A DNA stretch of 64,000 nucleotides from positions 186,001 through 250,000 of the forward strand of contig NZ_JADKSO010000004.1 of assembly GCF_015351245.1 (NCBI RefSeq), written 5' to 3'. Numbering within the stretch: position 1 is the stretch's first letter; every line of letters begins with the position of its first letter. The notes under the pieces are model-generated. The model was not told the origin of the DNA. It did no database searches and saw only the letters and a program-made list of their open reading frames with translations. This DNA comes from Rathayibacter sp. VKM Ac-2879. Lineage in GTDB: Bacteria; Actinomycetota; Actinomycetes; Actinomycetales; Microbacteriaceae. This document shows, piece by piece, positions 1 through 8,818 of the stretch. The position numbers were made by a program, and so were the translations under genes.

Positions 1-1350
1 CCGTCGTGATCGGCGGTCGCGGCTCCGGGCGGCGGCGAAGTCGCGGGAGCTGCGGCTCGAGAGGGCGAGGAGCACGAGGATGTCGAAGGCGACGCTGCCT
101 AGGTTGGTTTGCAGGCTGATCGCCGCACCTCCCTGGAGGACCGCGGTGAATGCCGCGAGGGTGCTGAGCACGCTCGAGGAGAGGGCGAGGAGTCGTGCCG
201 TCGCGGATCCGCGGAGGACGAGCGCCCCGAGGACCAGCCAGACGAGCATTGCCGCACCGAGGACGGCGGCGGCGACGATGCGTGTCGTGTCGGCGTCGGT
301 CGGTGTGCCGTCGCTGGATCCGCCGTCGAGCACTGTCAGGTCGTCGAGGGAGGCGACGCCGGTGAGCAGCAGGGCGGTCTGTAGGGCGTAGGCCAGAGCG
401 CGGGCGACGAGCATGAGCGCTCCGACGCGGGTGGTGGCGGGGCGACGGGGACGGGTGGAGCGGGTGCCTGGTCCGGCGAGCTCGGTCGAGGCCGCTGGTT
501 CGATGGTGGCGGTGGCGGTGGCGATGGGGACCGCGCGGAGGTCGACGACTGGGAGGTCGCCGTCGGTGACGATGGAGTCGCCGCCTCCGTTGCGGGCGTG
601 GTAGCCGGTGGAGAAGTCGCGGATGACGTCGATGACGGCCTCGGGATGCCGGGCGACGAGCGTGGCGACGATATGGTCGCGTTCCCGATCGGTGTCGGGT
701 GAGATCTTGTGGGTCACCTGCAGCGTGAACAGCGAGAGCCCGACGCTGCGGTCGAAGGTGCCCGCCGCGACCCATTCGGCGGGGAACCCGCCGGGCAGTA
801 GCCAGCCGTCTGGACATCGCCAGAAGCGGACGTGGTGGCGCTTGGCCGGATTGCCGGCGACTTCCTGCTGGAATGCGACGTCTTGCTGTCTTCCGAACAC
901 GAACAGCGGCGAGACGGGTGCCTCGTGATAGCTGCGGCGGGTCAGCGTCGAGACGACGATGCGCCAGCTGCTGCGGAGCGTCACCTCGTCGGCTCTCGTC
1001 CATCCGGCGCTCGTCATGGCGTGCACGAGCTGGGCGTCGCTGCCGTGCAGGGCGAGGTTGACGGGGTCTCCGAGCAGACCGTCGCTCGTCCGTGCTCGTC
1101 CGATGAAGTAGTCGGGTACGTAGAGGCGGGTGAGGATGCGGTGCAGTCGGGGGAGTGCGAGGTAGGCGACGAGCACCCAGACGGCGACGTAGAAGCCGAT
1201 CTGTGCCCAACCGGATCGGAGGCCGTCGTCGACGAGGACGACCGCGAGAAGGACGGCGGCGACGCCTCCGAGGATGAAGAACGCCTGGTCGAGCAGTACG
1301 GGTATCGAGAAGCCTCGCCGCTCGACGGCGCCTCCTTCGCTGCTGGTCAC
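1..1350 (-). CDS. LssY_C-domain membrane protein (3' end outside window)
   Basis: The reading frame is open from a GTG at 1350 to the window edge, about 450 codons, so the C terminus is missing. Near the N terminus are two hydrophobic segments (around residues 15-35 and 45-65). They are followed by a soluble stretch with motifs such as GDPVNLALHGS, AMTSAGW and FGRQQDVAFQQEV, which I recognise as the LssY C-terminal (LssY_C) domain. Two or three more hydrophobic stretches lie near the edge. The family is membrane-associated and its biochemical role is not well defined. The start is chosen because a -10-like TAGGCT (1357-1362, minus strand) ends six bases before the GTG, implying a leaderless mRNA. 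The family call rests on recalled motifs, not on a search. Confidence 0.75.
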   Translation of the reverse strand, partial: MTSSEGGAVERRGFSIPVLLDQAFFILGGVAAVLLAVVLVDDGLRSGWAQIGFYVAVWVLVAYLALPRLHRILTRLYVPDYFIGRARTSDGLLGDPVNLALHGSDAQLVHAMTSAGWTRADEVTLRSSWRIVVSTLTRRSYHEAPVSPLFVFGRQQDVAFQQEVAGNPAKRHHVRFWRCPDGWLLPGGFPAEWVAAGTFDRSVGLSLFTLQVTHKISPDTDRERDHIVATLVARHPEAVIDVIRDFSTGYHARNGGGDSIVTDGDLPVVDLRAVPIATATATIEPAASTELAGPGTRSTRPRRPATTRVGALMLVARALAYALQTALLLTGVASLDDLTVLDGGSSDGTPTDADTTRIVAAAVLGAAMLVWLVLGALVLRGSATARLLALSSSVLSTLAAFTAVLQGGAAISLQTNLGSVAFDILVLLALSSRSSRDFAAARSRDRRSRR

Positions 1351-1397
1351 GGCGCCAGCCTAGGTGCGTGCATGGTCGACTCGTGGGTGCGTCGGCG

Positions 1398-2753
1398 TCA
1401 GCCGGCGGGGATCCGCTCGGGAACCGGAACCAGCGCGTGGGTGATCGCGCTCGCCAGTGTGAATGCGCTGGAATCGAGGTGGGAGGCGTGGCCGAGTCGC
1501 GTTGCTTCTCCGGCTCGTTGTTTGGCGCCCGAGGCGGGACGGATGTCTCCCGAGAGACTGATCTCGCCGAAAGCGGCGATGCCGGGGCGCAGCGGCGTGT
1601 AGGCGTGGGCGGAGGCGATGGCGACCGCGATGGCGAGGTCGGCGGCGGGCTCGAAGAGCTTGACGCCTCCGACCGTCGAGACGTAGACGTCGCAGCGGCG
1701 TAGGGGGATGCCTGCTTGTCGTTCGAGTACGGCCAGGATCATGGCCACCCGAGAGGGGTCGACACCGTTCGTGACGCGGCGGGGATGCTCGCCGTCGTTG
1801 GCGATGACTAGCGCCTGGATCTCGACGGGCAGCGCGCGGCGCCCCTCCATCGCGACCGTGACACAGATGCCCGGGGTGGGGAAGCGCGTGCGACTGAGGA
1901 ACAGACCGCTCGGATCGGGGATCTCGGCGATGCCCTCGGCGGTCATCTCGAAGCAGCCGACCTCGTCGGTGGGGCCGAAGCGGTTCTTGAGCGAGCGCAC
2001 GAAGCGCAGAGCCGTCTGGCGGTCTCCTTCGAAGTGGCAGACCACGTCGACGAGGTGCTCGAGCAGTCGCGGACCGGCGATCGAGCCGTCCTTCGTCACG
2101 TGCCCGACGAGCACGAGCGGCAGTGCCCGCTCTTTGCAGACTCGGATCAGGGTGGCGGCGACTTCGCGGACCTGACTGGGACCGCCCGGCAGGCCGTCGA
2201 CCGTGTCGCTCGCTACGGTCTGTACGGAGTCGACGATCAACAGATCGGGGCGGACTTCGTCGATCTGGCCGAGCACCGTGGCCAGATCGGTCTCTGCCGC
2301 GAGATAGAGGCTGTCGTGCATCGCCCCCGTGCGTTCGGCGCGCATCCGCACCTGGGCGGCCGACTCTTCGGCACTGACGTAGAGCACGCGCTGACCTTCG
2401 GCGGCAGCACGAGAGGCGACCTCGAGCAGGAGGGTCGACTTGCCCACTCCGGGCTCGCCCGAGAGCAGGACGACCGCGCCCGCGACGATGCCCCCTCCGA
2501 GCACCCGGTCGAGCTCGCCGACTCCTGTCGGGCGGTGCGCGGCGGACGTCGTCTGGATCTGCGTGATCGGTCGGGCGACCCGGCCTGCCGACGGCACGAC
2601 AGGTGTCATGGCACGCATGAGGCCAGTGCGCTCGGTGTTCTCGACGACGCTTCCCCACTGCTGGCACTCGCCGCACCTCCCGACCCATTTGGCGGTCGTC
2701 CAGCCGCACTCGGAGCAGCGGTAGGCGGCGATGCGCGTCTTCGATGCGGCCAT
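1398..2753 (-). CDS. radA: DNA repair protein RadA
   Basis: RadA is a RecA-like ATPase that promotes branch migration during homologous recombination and repair in the cytoplasm. The 451-residue product has the full family layout: an N-terminal zinc finger (Cys13, Cys16, Cys27, Cys30), a Walker A motif GEPGVGKST near residue 100, the RadA-specific KNRFG motif in LKNRFGPTDEVGCFEM, and a C-terminal Lon-protease-like domain with SLSGDIRPASG. The frame stays open about 185 codons further upstream. The ATG at 2753 is chosen because the conserved zinc finger starts 12 residues later and GAGAGGAC lies just ahead as a ribosome binding site. The length is normal for RadA. It lies 47 bp upstream of the LssY_C gene on the same strand. 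Confidence 0.95.
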   Translation of the reverse strand: MAASKTRIAAYRCSECGWTTAKWVGRCGECQQWGSVVENTERTGLMRAMTPVVPSAGRVARPITQIQTTSAAHRPTGVGELDRVLGGGIVAGAVVLLSGEPGVGKSTLLLEVASRAAAEGQRVLYVSAEESAAQVRMRAERTGAMHDSLYLAAETDLATVLGQIDEVRPDLLIVDSVQTVASDTVDGLPGGPSQVREVAATLIRVCKERALPLVLVGHVTKDGSIAGPRLLEHLVDVVCHFEGDRQTALRFVRSLKNRFGPTDEVGCFEMTAEGIAEIPDPSGLFLSRTRFPTPGICVTVAMEGRRALPVEIQALVIANDGEHPRRVTNGVDPSRVAMILAVLERQAGIPLRRCDVYVSTVGGVKLFEPAADLAIAVAIASAHAYTPLRPGIAAFGEISLSGDIRPASGAKQRAGEATRLGHASHLDSSAFTLASAITHALVPVPERIPAG

Positions 2754-2952
2754 GGTGTCCTCTCGGTCGGGCGAATCCTGCGCTCTGCGGGTGCAGCATT
2801 CGAACGTGTCTTCGACAGTACTGCCGACCTCCGACATTCGAGGTGCGTGTCGTCGGTCTGTGGAGAGATCACGAGAGACCGCCCCTGTGGAGATCTCCCG
2901 TCGCGCCGAGCGGCGACCGTCCGATGTCGGTGCTCTGCGGAACACTGGGCAT

Positions 2953-3846
2953 ATGGCGTCGACAGTGCACCTTCTCAAGTCCGGCCGCTCCCTCGGCGTG
3001 AGCTGGTCGGGTCCGGAGCGCGCGGAGCGCGTCGTCGTGCTCTGCCACCCCGCTCCGGGCTCCGCCGATCTCGATCCCGACCCCGCGGCCACGGCACGGC
3101 ACGGGGTACGCATTCTCTCGTTCGATCGCCCGGGATACGGTGCATCGTCACTCCTCACCGGCGTCGACCCGGCGGGAGCCGGGGCTGGCGCGAATCCCGA
3201 GCAGGCGGCGGCCGACATCGCCGAGTACCTCGCAACCGCGGGGGTTGCTTCCGTCGGGGCCGCGGGCTGGTCGGCGGGAGGCCGTGTCGCCCTCGCCCTC
3301 TCGGCCAACTACCCCGGCCTTGTCGACCGCGTCGCCGTGATCGCGACGCCCGCTCCCGACGAGGAGGTGCCGTGGGTCGGAGAGGACAACAGGGCGATGC
3401 TCGAGCGCCTCCGCGCCGAGCCGCTCGATGCCGCCGTGCGGTCGCTCTCCCTGATCCTCGAGGGTGCGTTCGGTCCGGCTCCTGACGCGGCCACGATGCT
3501 CGGGATGCTCGGCGCTTCCGAAGTGGATGCGCCCGTCCTCGACGCCCCTGGAGTCCGCGAGCGCCTCGAGCGCATGCTGCAGCGCGCGGCGGCGCAGGGC
3601 ACCGTCGGCATGGCGGCCGACATCGTCGGCTACATGCTGCAGGGATGGGGGTTCGCCGTGGAGGGTGTCGCCTCGCCGACTCTCCTTCTTTACGGCGCCG
3701 AGGACGCGGTCGTGGGTTGCGTCCACGGCGAGTGGTATGCGGCGCGGCTCCCCGATTCGCGCCTCGAGGTCGTGCCCGGCCGCGGGCACTTGCTCGCCGT
3801 GTCCGAGTGGGACCGCGTGCTCTCGTTCCTCCTCTCTGCGAGCTGA
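2953..3846 (+). CDS. alpha/beta hydrolase
   Basis: A 297-residue cytoplasmic protein with the alpha/beta-hydrolase pattern: an N-terminal strand with the oxyanion region (LCHPAPGS), a nucleophile elbow GWSAGG, an Asp in LLYGAEDAVV and a catalytic His in GRGHLLAV near the C terminus. This is the order expected for a serine esterase or lipase-like enzyme. The substrate cannot be deduced. The frame is open upstream, but ATG 2953 starts the recognisable fold and leaves room for a promoter between it and the divergent radA at 2753. It is followed by tRNA-Ser. Confidence 0.8.
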   Translation: MASTVHLLKSGRSLGVSWSGPERAERVVVLCHPAPGSADLDPDPAATARHGVRILSFDRPGYGASSLLTGVDPAGAGAGANPEQAAADIAEYLATAGVASVGAAGWSAGGRVALALSANYPGLVDRVAVIATPAPDEEVPWVGEDNRAMLERLRAEPLDAAVRSLSLILEGAFGPAPDAATMLGMLGASEVDAPVLDAPGVRERLERMLQRAAAQGTVGMAADIVGYMLQGWGFAVEGVASPTLLLYGAEDAVVGCVHGEWYAARLPDSRLEVVPGRGHLLAVSEWDRVLSFLLSAS

Positions 3847-3864
3847 CGGGGTGGCCTCCGCCGA

Positions 3865-3894
3865 TTGGCGCGACCTCGGACGGTCGTCTACACT
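3865..3894 (+). promoter_or_regulatory. promoter of tRNA-Ser
   Basis: TTGGCG at 3865-3870 and TACACT at 3889-3894 are separated by 18 bases and end seven bases before the tRNA 5' end. This is a good fit to a housekeeping sigma promoter. Confidence 0.6.
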
Positions 3895-3901
3895 CGACCC
3901 C

Positions 3902-3991
3902 GGTACCGTGTCCGAGCGGCCGAAGGAGCATGTCTCGAAAACATGTGTGGGCTTGCGTCCACCGTGGGTTCAAATCCCACCGGTACCGCCA
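3902..3991 (+). tRNA. tRNA-Ser (anticodon CGA)
   Basis: The acceptor arms GGTACCG (3902-3908) and CGGTACC (3981-3987) pair perfectly. The anticodon stem CATGT/ACATG encloses the loop CTCGAAA, giving anticodon CGA, which reads the UCG serine codon. The long variable arm between the anticodon and T arms is the class II feature expected of tRNA-Ser, and the T loop GGTTCAAATCC is standard. The terminal CCA is encoded (3989-3991). Confidence 0.95.
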
Positions 3992-3997
3992 CCGTGA

Positions 3998-4030
3998 GGC
4001 CCTCTACTTCCCCGGAAGTAGAGGGCCTTT
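3998..4030 (+). terminator. intrinsic terminator after tRNA-Ser
   Basis: A 13-bp perfect stem (3998-4010 with 4015-4027) with a four-base loop CCCG, followed by TTT. It lies seven bases beyond the encoded CCA, so it most likely ends the tRNA transcript. Confidence 0.85.
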
Positions 4031-4119
4031 CGTCGCTCCCGGCACACGGTCGTCCTGGCGCATCGGCCACCGCGACGGCGATCAGACCGTCCCGCCCATC
4101 GCTGGCCCGTCGGCAGCGG

Positions 4120-5232
4120 TCATCGCCGCCGTGCTGTGTCGCCGTCGGCCGTCGCCCCGAATCGCGTGCCGTGACGTCCTGGGAGGCGAGGCGCCGCCGC
4201 CGCGACGTGCGCCGTCAGCGTTGCGACGACTCCGACAGCCACGCCGATTGCGGTCTCGAGACCGCGATCTCGCAGCAGCACAAGCGCGTTCGTCCGGTGC
4301 GCCAGCTCGACCATGAGGATCGCCAGCGGAGTCACGAACACCAGCGTGATTCCGTAGTTGCGCCCGACCGTCAGTTCGGCGGCCATCTGCAAGAGCACCA
4401 CGACGGCGATCGTGGCGAGCGGCGCGAGCGGCAGGCTCAAGAGGACGGCCGCGATCGCGACGCCGGCGACGGTGCCGAGAATCCGGTGGCCGGCGCGGAC
4501 GAGACGAGCGGCCGCGTCGCCTCCCGAGACCGCCGCAACCGCCGACACCATGGCCCAGGAGGGATGGCCGAGGCCTGTCGCTGTCGGGATCGCGCCCGCG
4601 ACCACCACGACGACGGCGAAACGAACCATGGCCGCGCGTGTGGCCGGACGAGCGGCTGACGCTCCGAACGAGGCTCGCCACGGCGTCGGCGGGAGGCGGC
4701 GAGCACCCGGCGCCGCGAGACCACTCACTCCGATCAACAGTGCGAACCCGGCGGAGGCTGCGGCGACGGCGAACGCCACCGGCACGCGCCCGAGGTCGGC
4801 GGGCACCGACGCACATGCCGTCACGGCGAACACGGCGAACAGTGGCCCCGGCGGATGCCAGTGCAGCGCGTCGCTGAGGAACGTCGCGCCGGCGCCGACG
4901 AGCGCGACGACCGGGATGACGAGCCAGTCGCGCTGAGGCGAGAGGGCAACCGTCGTCCCGAGGGTGACCGTCGCGACGAGGCAAGCGGCTGCCGAGAACT
5001 GGAGGCGCAGTCGCGGGCGGTGGGTGTGCTGCCGACCGTAGAGGGAGGTGAAGGCGCCGAAGGCGGCGTAGAGCGCGGGGTCGGTGCGGCCGAGCGCCCA
5101 GAGCACCACCAGAGGCACGGCAATAGACACTCCCGCCCGGACGGCGACGCGATGGGCGCCGGCGTGCGGGCCGACGGCGAAGAGCTCATCGAGGTGCGGC
5201 AGCGCGGAGCGGAGAGTGGGAGAGGCGGGCAT
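4120..5232 (-). CDS. FUSC-family membrane protein
   Basis: A 370-residue protein with two clusters of hydrophobic helices (about residues 28-150 and 195-320) joined by a loop, the arrangement of FUSC/aromatic-acid-exporter-like proteins. The segment LYAAFGAFTSLYGRQHTHRPRLR resembles the FUSC core, where a repeated helical hairpin precedes a basic loop. It is probably an inner-membrane efflux component for small organic acids or amphiphiles; no substrate is evident. GAGGACTCC precedes the ATG at 5232. It is divergent from a MarR-type regulator at 5307, so regulation by that protein is likely. Confidence 0.75.
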   Translation of the reverse strand: MPASPTLRSALPHLDELFAVGPHAGAHRVAVRAGVSIAVPLVVLWALGRTDPALYAAFGAFTSLYGRQHTHRPRLRLQFSAAACLVATVTLGTTVALSPQRDWLVIPVVALVGAGATFLSDALHWHPPGPLFAVFAVTACASVPADLGRVPVAFAVAAASAGFALLIGVSGLAAPGARRLPPTPWRASFGASAARPATRAAMVRFAVVVVVAGAIPTATGLGHPSWAMVSAVAAVSGGDAAARLVRAGHRILGTVAGVAIAAVLLSLPLAPLATIAVVVLLQMAAELTVGRNYGITLVFVTPLAILMVELAHRTNALVLLRDRGLETAIGVAVGVVATLTAHVAAAAPRLPGRHGTRFGATADGDTARRR

Positions 5233-5284
5233 GGAGTCCTCGGGTCGGCTTCCGAGCAGCGCCGGCCGGAGAAGTATTTCACGG

Positions 5285-5306
5285 GTAAACTACTTATAGT
5301 GTATAC
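5285..5306. promoter_or_regulatory. MarR leaderless promoter and candidate operator
   Basis: TATAGT at 5295-5300 ends six bases before the MarR ATG (5307), so the mRNA should begin at or next to the start codon. The same stretch is an imperfect inverted repeat (GTAAACTAC at 5285-5293 against GTGTATAC at 5299-5306), as expected if the regulator represses itself and the divergent FUSC gene. It is AT-rich compared with its surroundings. The promoter is supported by spacing; the operator is inferred. Confidence 0.5.
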
Positions 5307-5813
5307 ATGAAACAGTTCGCCGGCGATGCCGTTGACGCGATCCGGGACGGCTGGTCGGCCTTGCGACCCACCCTCGACACCTCGGCCATCGACGTCGTCG
5401 GTCGGCTGATCCGCGCGTCCGCCCTTGTGGTGCGCGCGACCGAGGAGCGCCTCCTTGAGCACGGTCTCACCCGCGGCGAGTTCGACGTGCTGGCCGCGCT
5501 ACGGCGGTCGGAGGCGCCGCTCTCGCCTACAAGCCTGCGTACCGTCGCACTCGCCTCCGCACCCGCGATCACCAAGCGCCTGCACGCCCTCAGGGGACGG
5601 GGCCTGATCGTGCGCTCGGCGAATCCCTCCGACGGACGCGGTGCGCTCATCAGCCTGAGCGGTACCGGGGTCGAGCTGATAGACCGCGCCTTCCCGGAGG
5701 TCCTCTCGGTCGAGCAGGCCCTTCTTGCGGGCGCGTCGAGGCGTCAGCTCGAGGAGGCGACCCGGGCGCTGCGGATCGTGCTCGCGAGCATCGAGAGTGC
5801 GGCCGAACGGTGA
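5307..5813 (+). CDS. MarR-family transcriptional regulator
   Basis: A 168-residue protein with the MarR winged-helix layout: a helical N terminus (dimerisation), GLTRGEFDVLAALRRSE (helix leading into the HTH), a recognition region LRTVALASAPAITKRLHALRGRGLIVRS, and the wing motif NPSDGRGALISLSGTG. The DGR-containing wing is the best family signature. Such proteins usually sense phenolic or toxic ligands and derepress efflux genes. Here FUSC-family transporter genes lie on both sides, one divergent and one 29 bp downstream on the same strand. Confidence 0.9.
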   Translation: MKQFAGDAVDAIRDGWSALRPTLDTSAIDVVGRLIRASALVVRATEERLLEHGLTRGEFDVLAALRRSEAPLSPTSLRTVALASAPAITKRLHALRGRGLIVRSANPSDGRGALISLSGTGVELIDRAFPEVLSVEQALLAGASRRQLEEATRALRIVLASIESAAER

Positions 5814-5842
5814 CGCGTTCCGCTGCTCGCTAGCGTGGACCC

Positions 5843-6883
5843 ATGCGTCTGACCTCGAGCTTCACCGTGGCGACGAGGCCGCCGCTGCTGCAGCTCGTGA
5901 AGACGGCTGTCGCTACGGTGACGACCTGGATCATCGCCGCGCTGGTGTTCCCCGGGACGCTGCCGGTCTTCGGGGCGATCGCGGCGCTGCTCGTGGTCGC
6001 GCCGAGCGTGAACCAGTCTTTCTCGAAGGCCTTGGAGCGCAGCGTCGGAGTGATCATCGGTGTGGTCGTCGGCTCGATCATCGGCACCCTCTTCGGTAGC
6101 GAGAGCGCGATCGTCCTCCTCGCGATCGTGGCCGCGATCGTGGTGGGCTGGGCGGTGCGGCTCACGCCCGCCTCCGCCGTGCAGATCCCGATCAGCGCGA
6201 TGTTCGTGCTCTCCGTGGGCTCGGTGACGCCCAACTATGCGGCCGATCGGATCCTCGAGACACTGGTGGGCGCGCTCATCGGCGTGATCGTGAACGGCCT
6301 CATCGTGCCTCCCGTGGCTCTTGCGCCCGCGGAGCGCGCGGTAGGCGACCTCACTGCGCAGCTCGCCGGGGCCCTCGATGACCTGGCCGACGCCCTGCAG
6401 GAGCCGGTGCCCAGCCGTCGCCTGGACGAGCTGTTGATCAATGCGCGTCTGTTGCAGACCATGCAACGCAAGGCCGAGGAGGCGATCGGTACCGGCGCGG
6501 AGTCGCTGCGGCTGAACCCGCGCCGTTCCGCGCACCGGGATCGTCTCGGCGCCCTGGACTCCGTGATGCCCCGGCTGGGGCGGATCGTCACCCGTGTGCG
6601 CGGGATGACGCGGACGGTCCACGATCTCTACGACGCCGAGCTCATCGACGAGCCGACGATCGCCGACATCGCGGTGCAGTTGCATCGCGCGGCGCACGAT
6701 CTCAGGCTGCTGGTGCAATCGGCGGTGGCGATCCCTGAGCCGGAGGCGATCACCGACGAGATGCCGGCGCTCACGGCGCCCCTCGTGATCGTGACGCCGC
6801 ATCCGCAGCACTGGATCCTGCTCGGGGCCCTCGCCGAGGATCTGCGGCGGATCCGCGAAGAGATCGTCGGCGAGGAGTCCTGA
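5843..6883 (+). CDS. FUSC-family membrane protein
   Basis: A 346-residue protein. An N-terminal membrane half has hydrophobic helices at about 18-45, 60-85, 95-115 and 125-155, followed by a helical cytoplasmic half rich in Arg and Leu. The pattern PVFGAIAALLVVAPSVNQSFSKALERSVGVIIG is typical of FUSC proteins. TAGCGT (5831-5836) ends six bases before the ATG, so it has its own leaderless start despite following the MarR gene. It is convergent with the hydrolase at 6890 with only six bases between the stops. It differs in sequence from the FUSC protein at 4120, so it is not a recent duplicate. Confidence 0.75.
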   Translation: MRLTSSFTVATRPPLLQLVKTAVATVTTWIIAALVFPGTLPVFGAIAALLVVAPSVNQSFSKALERSVGVIIGVVVGSIIGTLFGSESAIVLLAIVAAIVVGWAVRLTPASAVQIPISAMFVLSVGSVTPNYAADRILETLVGALIGVIVNGLIVPPVALAPAERAVGDLTAQLAGALDDLADALQEPVPSRRLDELLINARLLQTMQRKAEEAIGTGAESLRLNPRRSAHRDRLGALDSVMPRLGRIVTRVRGMTRTVHDLYDAELIDEPTIADIAVQLHRAAHDLRLLVQSAVAIPEPEAITDEMPALTAPLVIVTPHPQHWILLGALAEDLRRIREEIVGEES

Positions 6884-6889
6884 ACGGCG

Positions 6890-7981
6890 CTAGGACGAGT
6901 CGTCGTGGAGGAGGGAGGGTTGCTCGCGTAGTGCCACCGGGTCGCTCGCCTCCGCATGCTGGGTCTTGCCCTCGGCGATGAGCGAGTCGTCATCGACGAG
7001 GATTCCGGTGAGCTCGGTGAGGCGGCCTCGAAGGGCGCCGATCGGATCGGGACTGGAGGCGTCGTCCTCGTCCGGACGGTCGACCTCGGCGTCGGGATAC
7101 CGCCGGACGGCCGCCTCGTCAGGGTCAGGTCGGGGGGCGCGTGCGTGCTCGACGCAGAGGCGCGCGACCTCCTCCGCGTGGGCGTGCATCACGGAGTGGG
7201 AGGCGCCGGGGACCTCCCACGCCCGCGCATGCGGGATCGCGTCGGCGATCTCCTCCGTCCATTCCCGCGGCACGAGACGGTCGAACTCGCCGCGGATCAC
7301 GAGCGTCGAGGCGCGAATCAGCGGCACTGTCTGCTCGATCGGGTAGTGCATCATCGCGGGGAGGACGCGGGAGAACCAGCGTGGGCCGCAGAGCACGTAG
7401 GCCGCGGCGGCGAGCACGGCGACCTTGGGAGGCTCGCGAAGGCTCGACTGTGCGAACCGCAGCGCCGCGACCGGGACGCTCCGCTCGCGCCGATTCATGA
7501 CGGGACCGAGTAGGACGATGGTCGTCAGGTCGGGCCTCCGCGCAGCGAGTTCGGCGACGACTTGGGTGCCCATGGAGTGGCCGAGGACGACCGGATCGTC
7601 GAGGCCGAGCTCATCGATGACCGCCCCCACCAGCTCGGCGTACTCGCCGATCCCCATCTTCTGCGTCCCGACAGGGTGCGGGACGCCGCCGAATCCCGGC
7701 AGGTCGAGGGCGTGCACTGGACCGAATTCGTTGAGCGCGGGAGCGAGCCGCTCGAAGTAGGTGGCCGCGACTCCGATGCCCGGCACCAACACGAAGGTCC
7801 GCTCACCGTCGCGCCCGACGGTGCTGACCCGCGCCCAGACACCGTTGTGGTGCACGCGTTGGACCGAGACGTCCGTAGCGCGGTATCGACGTCGTGGGTC
7901 GCGTCGGCGGGAACGCGCAGTCGACACGATGTCTCGGAGTCCGCGGCGCAGCGTCGGCAGGATGTCGCTCGGACGGAGCAT
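6890..7981 (-). CDS. alpha/beta fold hydrolase
   Basis: A 363-residue protein with VLVPGIGVAATYFERLAPAL (oxyanion strand), the nucleophile elbow LGHSMGTQ, an Asp in IRGEFDRLVPREW, and a His in PGASHSVMHAHAEEVA, so the Ser-Asp-His triad is complete. An acidic 80-residue C-terminal tail beyond the fold (from about residue 280) is unusual and likely disordered. The ribosome binding site AAGGAGG precedes ATG 7981. Substrate unknown. Confidence 0.82.
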   Translation of the reverse strand: MLRPSDILPTLRRGLRDIVSTARSRRRDPRRRYRATDVSVQRVHHNGVWARVSTVGRDGERTFVLVPGIGVAATYFERLAPALNEFGPVHALDLPGFGGVPHPVGTQKMGIGEYAELVGAVIDELGLDDPVVLGHSMGTQVVAELAARRPDLTTIVLLGPVMNRRERSVPVAALRFAQSSLREPPKVAVLAAAAYVLCGPRWFSRVLPAMMHYPIEQTVPLIRASTLVIRGEFDRLVPREWTEEIADAIPHARAWEVPGASHSVMHAHAEEVARLCVEHARAPRPDPDEAAVRRYPDAEVDRPDEDDASSPDPIGALRGRLTELTGILVDDDSLIAEGKTQHAEASDPVALREQPSLLHDDSS

Positions 7982-8064
7982 GCGGCCTCCTTCAAGCGTG
8001 GACGTGGGACTCGCCGGGGGTGGCGGGCATCGATGGGTGCCAGCCTAGGTACTCGCGGATCGGC

Positions 8065-8592
8065 TCAGATCAGCATGTCGTCCGATCTGTGGAGAATCAG
8101 GCGGGCCGGCCCGATGTGGAGGACGCCTGTGGTCAGCGGAGCGCAGCGCACCCCTCCGCGTCGGCGCAGGGCCCGGAACGCACCCGGTGCGAGGGCGACG
8201 TCCATCCATGCGCAAGGGTTCGCCGGACGGCCGCCCTGGAACTCGATCCGCTCGCCGTCTTGTTCGAGCGCGAAGGTGCGGCCCGCGAGGGCATCGATGT
8301 CGGCTCCGCGCGCCACGATGTTGCGGCGCACGTCTGCCGGATCGAAGGGACCACGACCCAGTTCATGTGCCGCATGGTCGAGCGACTCGAGCGCGAAGAG
8401 CGTGACCGCAGCTGTCCGGTGTGCGCGCTGCGCGAAATAGCGGTCGCCAACGATCCCGAGCCCCGCCCGGATCTCGATCCGCTCGGGTTGCTCATTGCCC
8501 TCGAACGGGATCGGACCGTCGGCCGGGCGCCCTTCGAAGCGGTGCAGGGGCGAGACGACGAAGCGCACGAGCTCGATCGCAGCAGCCTCCAT
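8065..8592 (-). CDS. MOSC domain-containing protein
   Basis: A 175-residue protein. Recognisable MOSC features are an early beta-barrel strand, GIVGDRYFAQRAH (the conserved G-D-R-H region), FDPADVRRNIVARG (the R-R-N motif), and a late NPCAWMDV...GVRCAPLTTGVLHIG with the conserved Cys. MOSC proteins carry sulfur for, or bind, molybdenum cofactor; standalone copies often act in detoxification. TAGCGT (8599-8604, minus strand) ends six bases before the ATG, so the mRNA is probably leaderless. Confidence 0.88.
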   Translation of the reverse strand: MEAAAIELVRFVVSPLHRFEGRPADGPIPFEGNEQPERIEIRAGLGIVGDRYFAQRAHRTAAVTLFALESLDHAAHELGRGPFDPADVRRNIVARGADIDALAGRTFALEQDGERIEFQGGRPANPCAWMDVALAPGAFRALRRRGGVRCAPLTTGVLHIGPARLILHRSDDMLI

Positions 8593-8656
8593 GCCCCCAC
8601 GCTACGGGGAGGCTGCTCGCCCGTCCCGTAGCGCCCTCCAGGAGGGTCGCAGCCGA

Positions 8657-8686
8657 TTCGCGGAGGCGACTCGCGGCATGTATAGT
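8657..8686 (+). promoter_or_regulatory. probable promoter of tRNA-Arg
   Basis: TATAGT at 8681-8686 is a strong -10 box. A weak TTCGCG sits 18 bases upstream. It is 40 bases ahead of the mature tRNA, so a short 5' leader is expected. Confidence 0.45.
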
Positions 8687-8726
8687 CGTACCTCGTTGCG
8701 TGCGCCTCCCGGCCACGCGATGCACT

Positions 8727-8799
8727 GCGCCCGTAGCTCAATGGATAGAGCATCTGACTACGGATCAGAAGGTTGGGGGTTCGAATCCCTCCGGGCGCA
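8727..8799 (+). tRNA. tRNA-Arg (anticodon ACG)
   Basis: The acceptor arms GCGCCCG (8727-8733) and CGGGCGC (8792-8798) pair perfectly. The anticodon stem CTGA/TCAG encloses a loop with anticodon ACG, which reads CGU and (as ICG) CGC/CGA. The D arm GCTCAATGGATAGAGC and the T arm GGGTTCGAATCC are standard. CCA is not encoded. The downstream DNA is low in GC and degraded, as often seen next to tRNA integration sites, but I found no second copy of the tRNA 3' end. Confidence 0.95.
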
Positions 8800-8818
8800 C
8801 TCTGGTTGAGACAGAGCA

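Noticed and set aside
2754-3308. N-terminal extension of RadA to 636 residues
   Set aside because: The added part is Arg/Ser/Pro-rich noise antisense to the hydrolase gene; the conserved zinc finger and a ribosome binding site fix the start at 2753.
8727-8799. tRNA-Arg as the attachment site of a bounded island
   Set aside because: No second copy of the tRNA 3' end was found downstream, and no intact integrase is present; only a decayed patch can be claimed.
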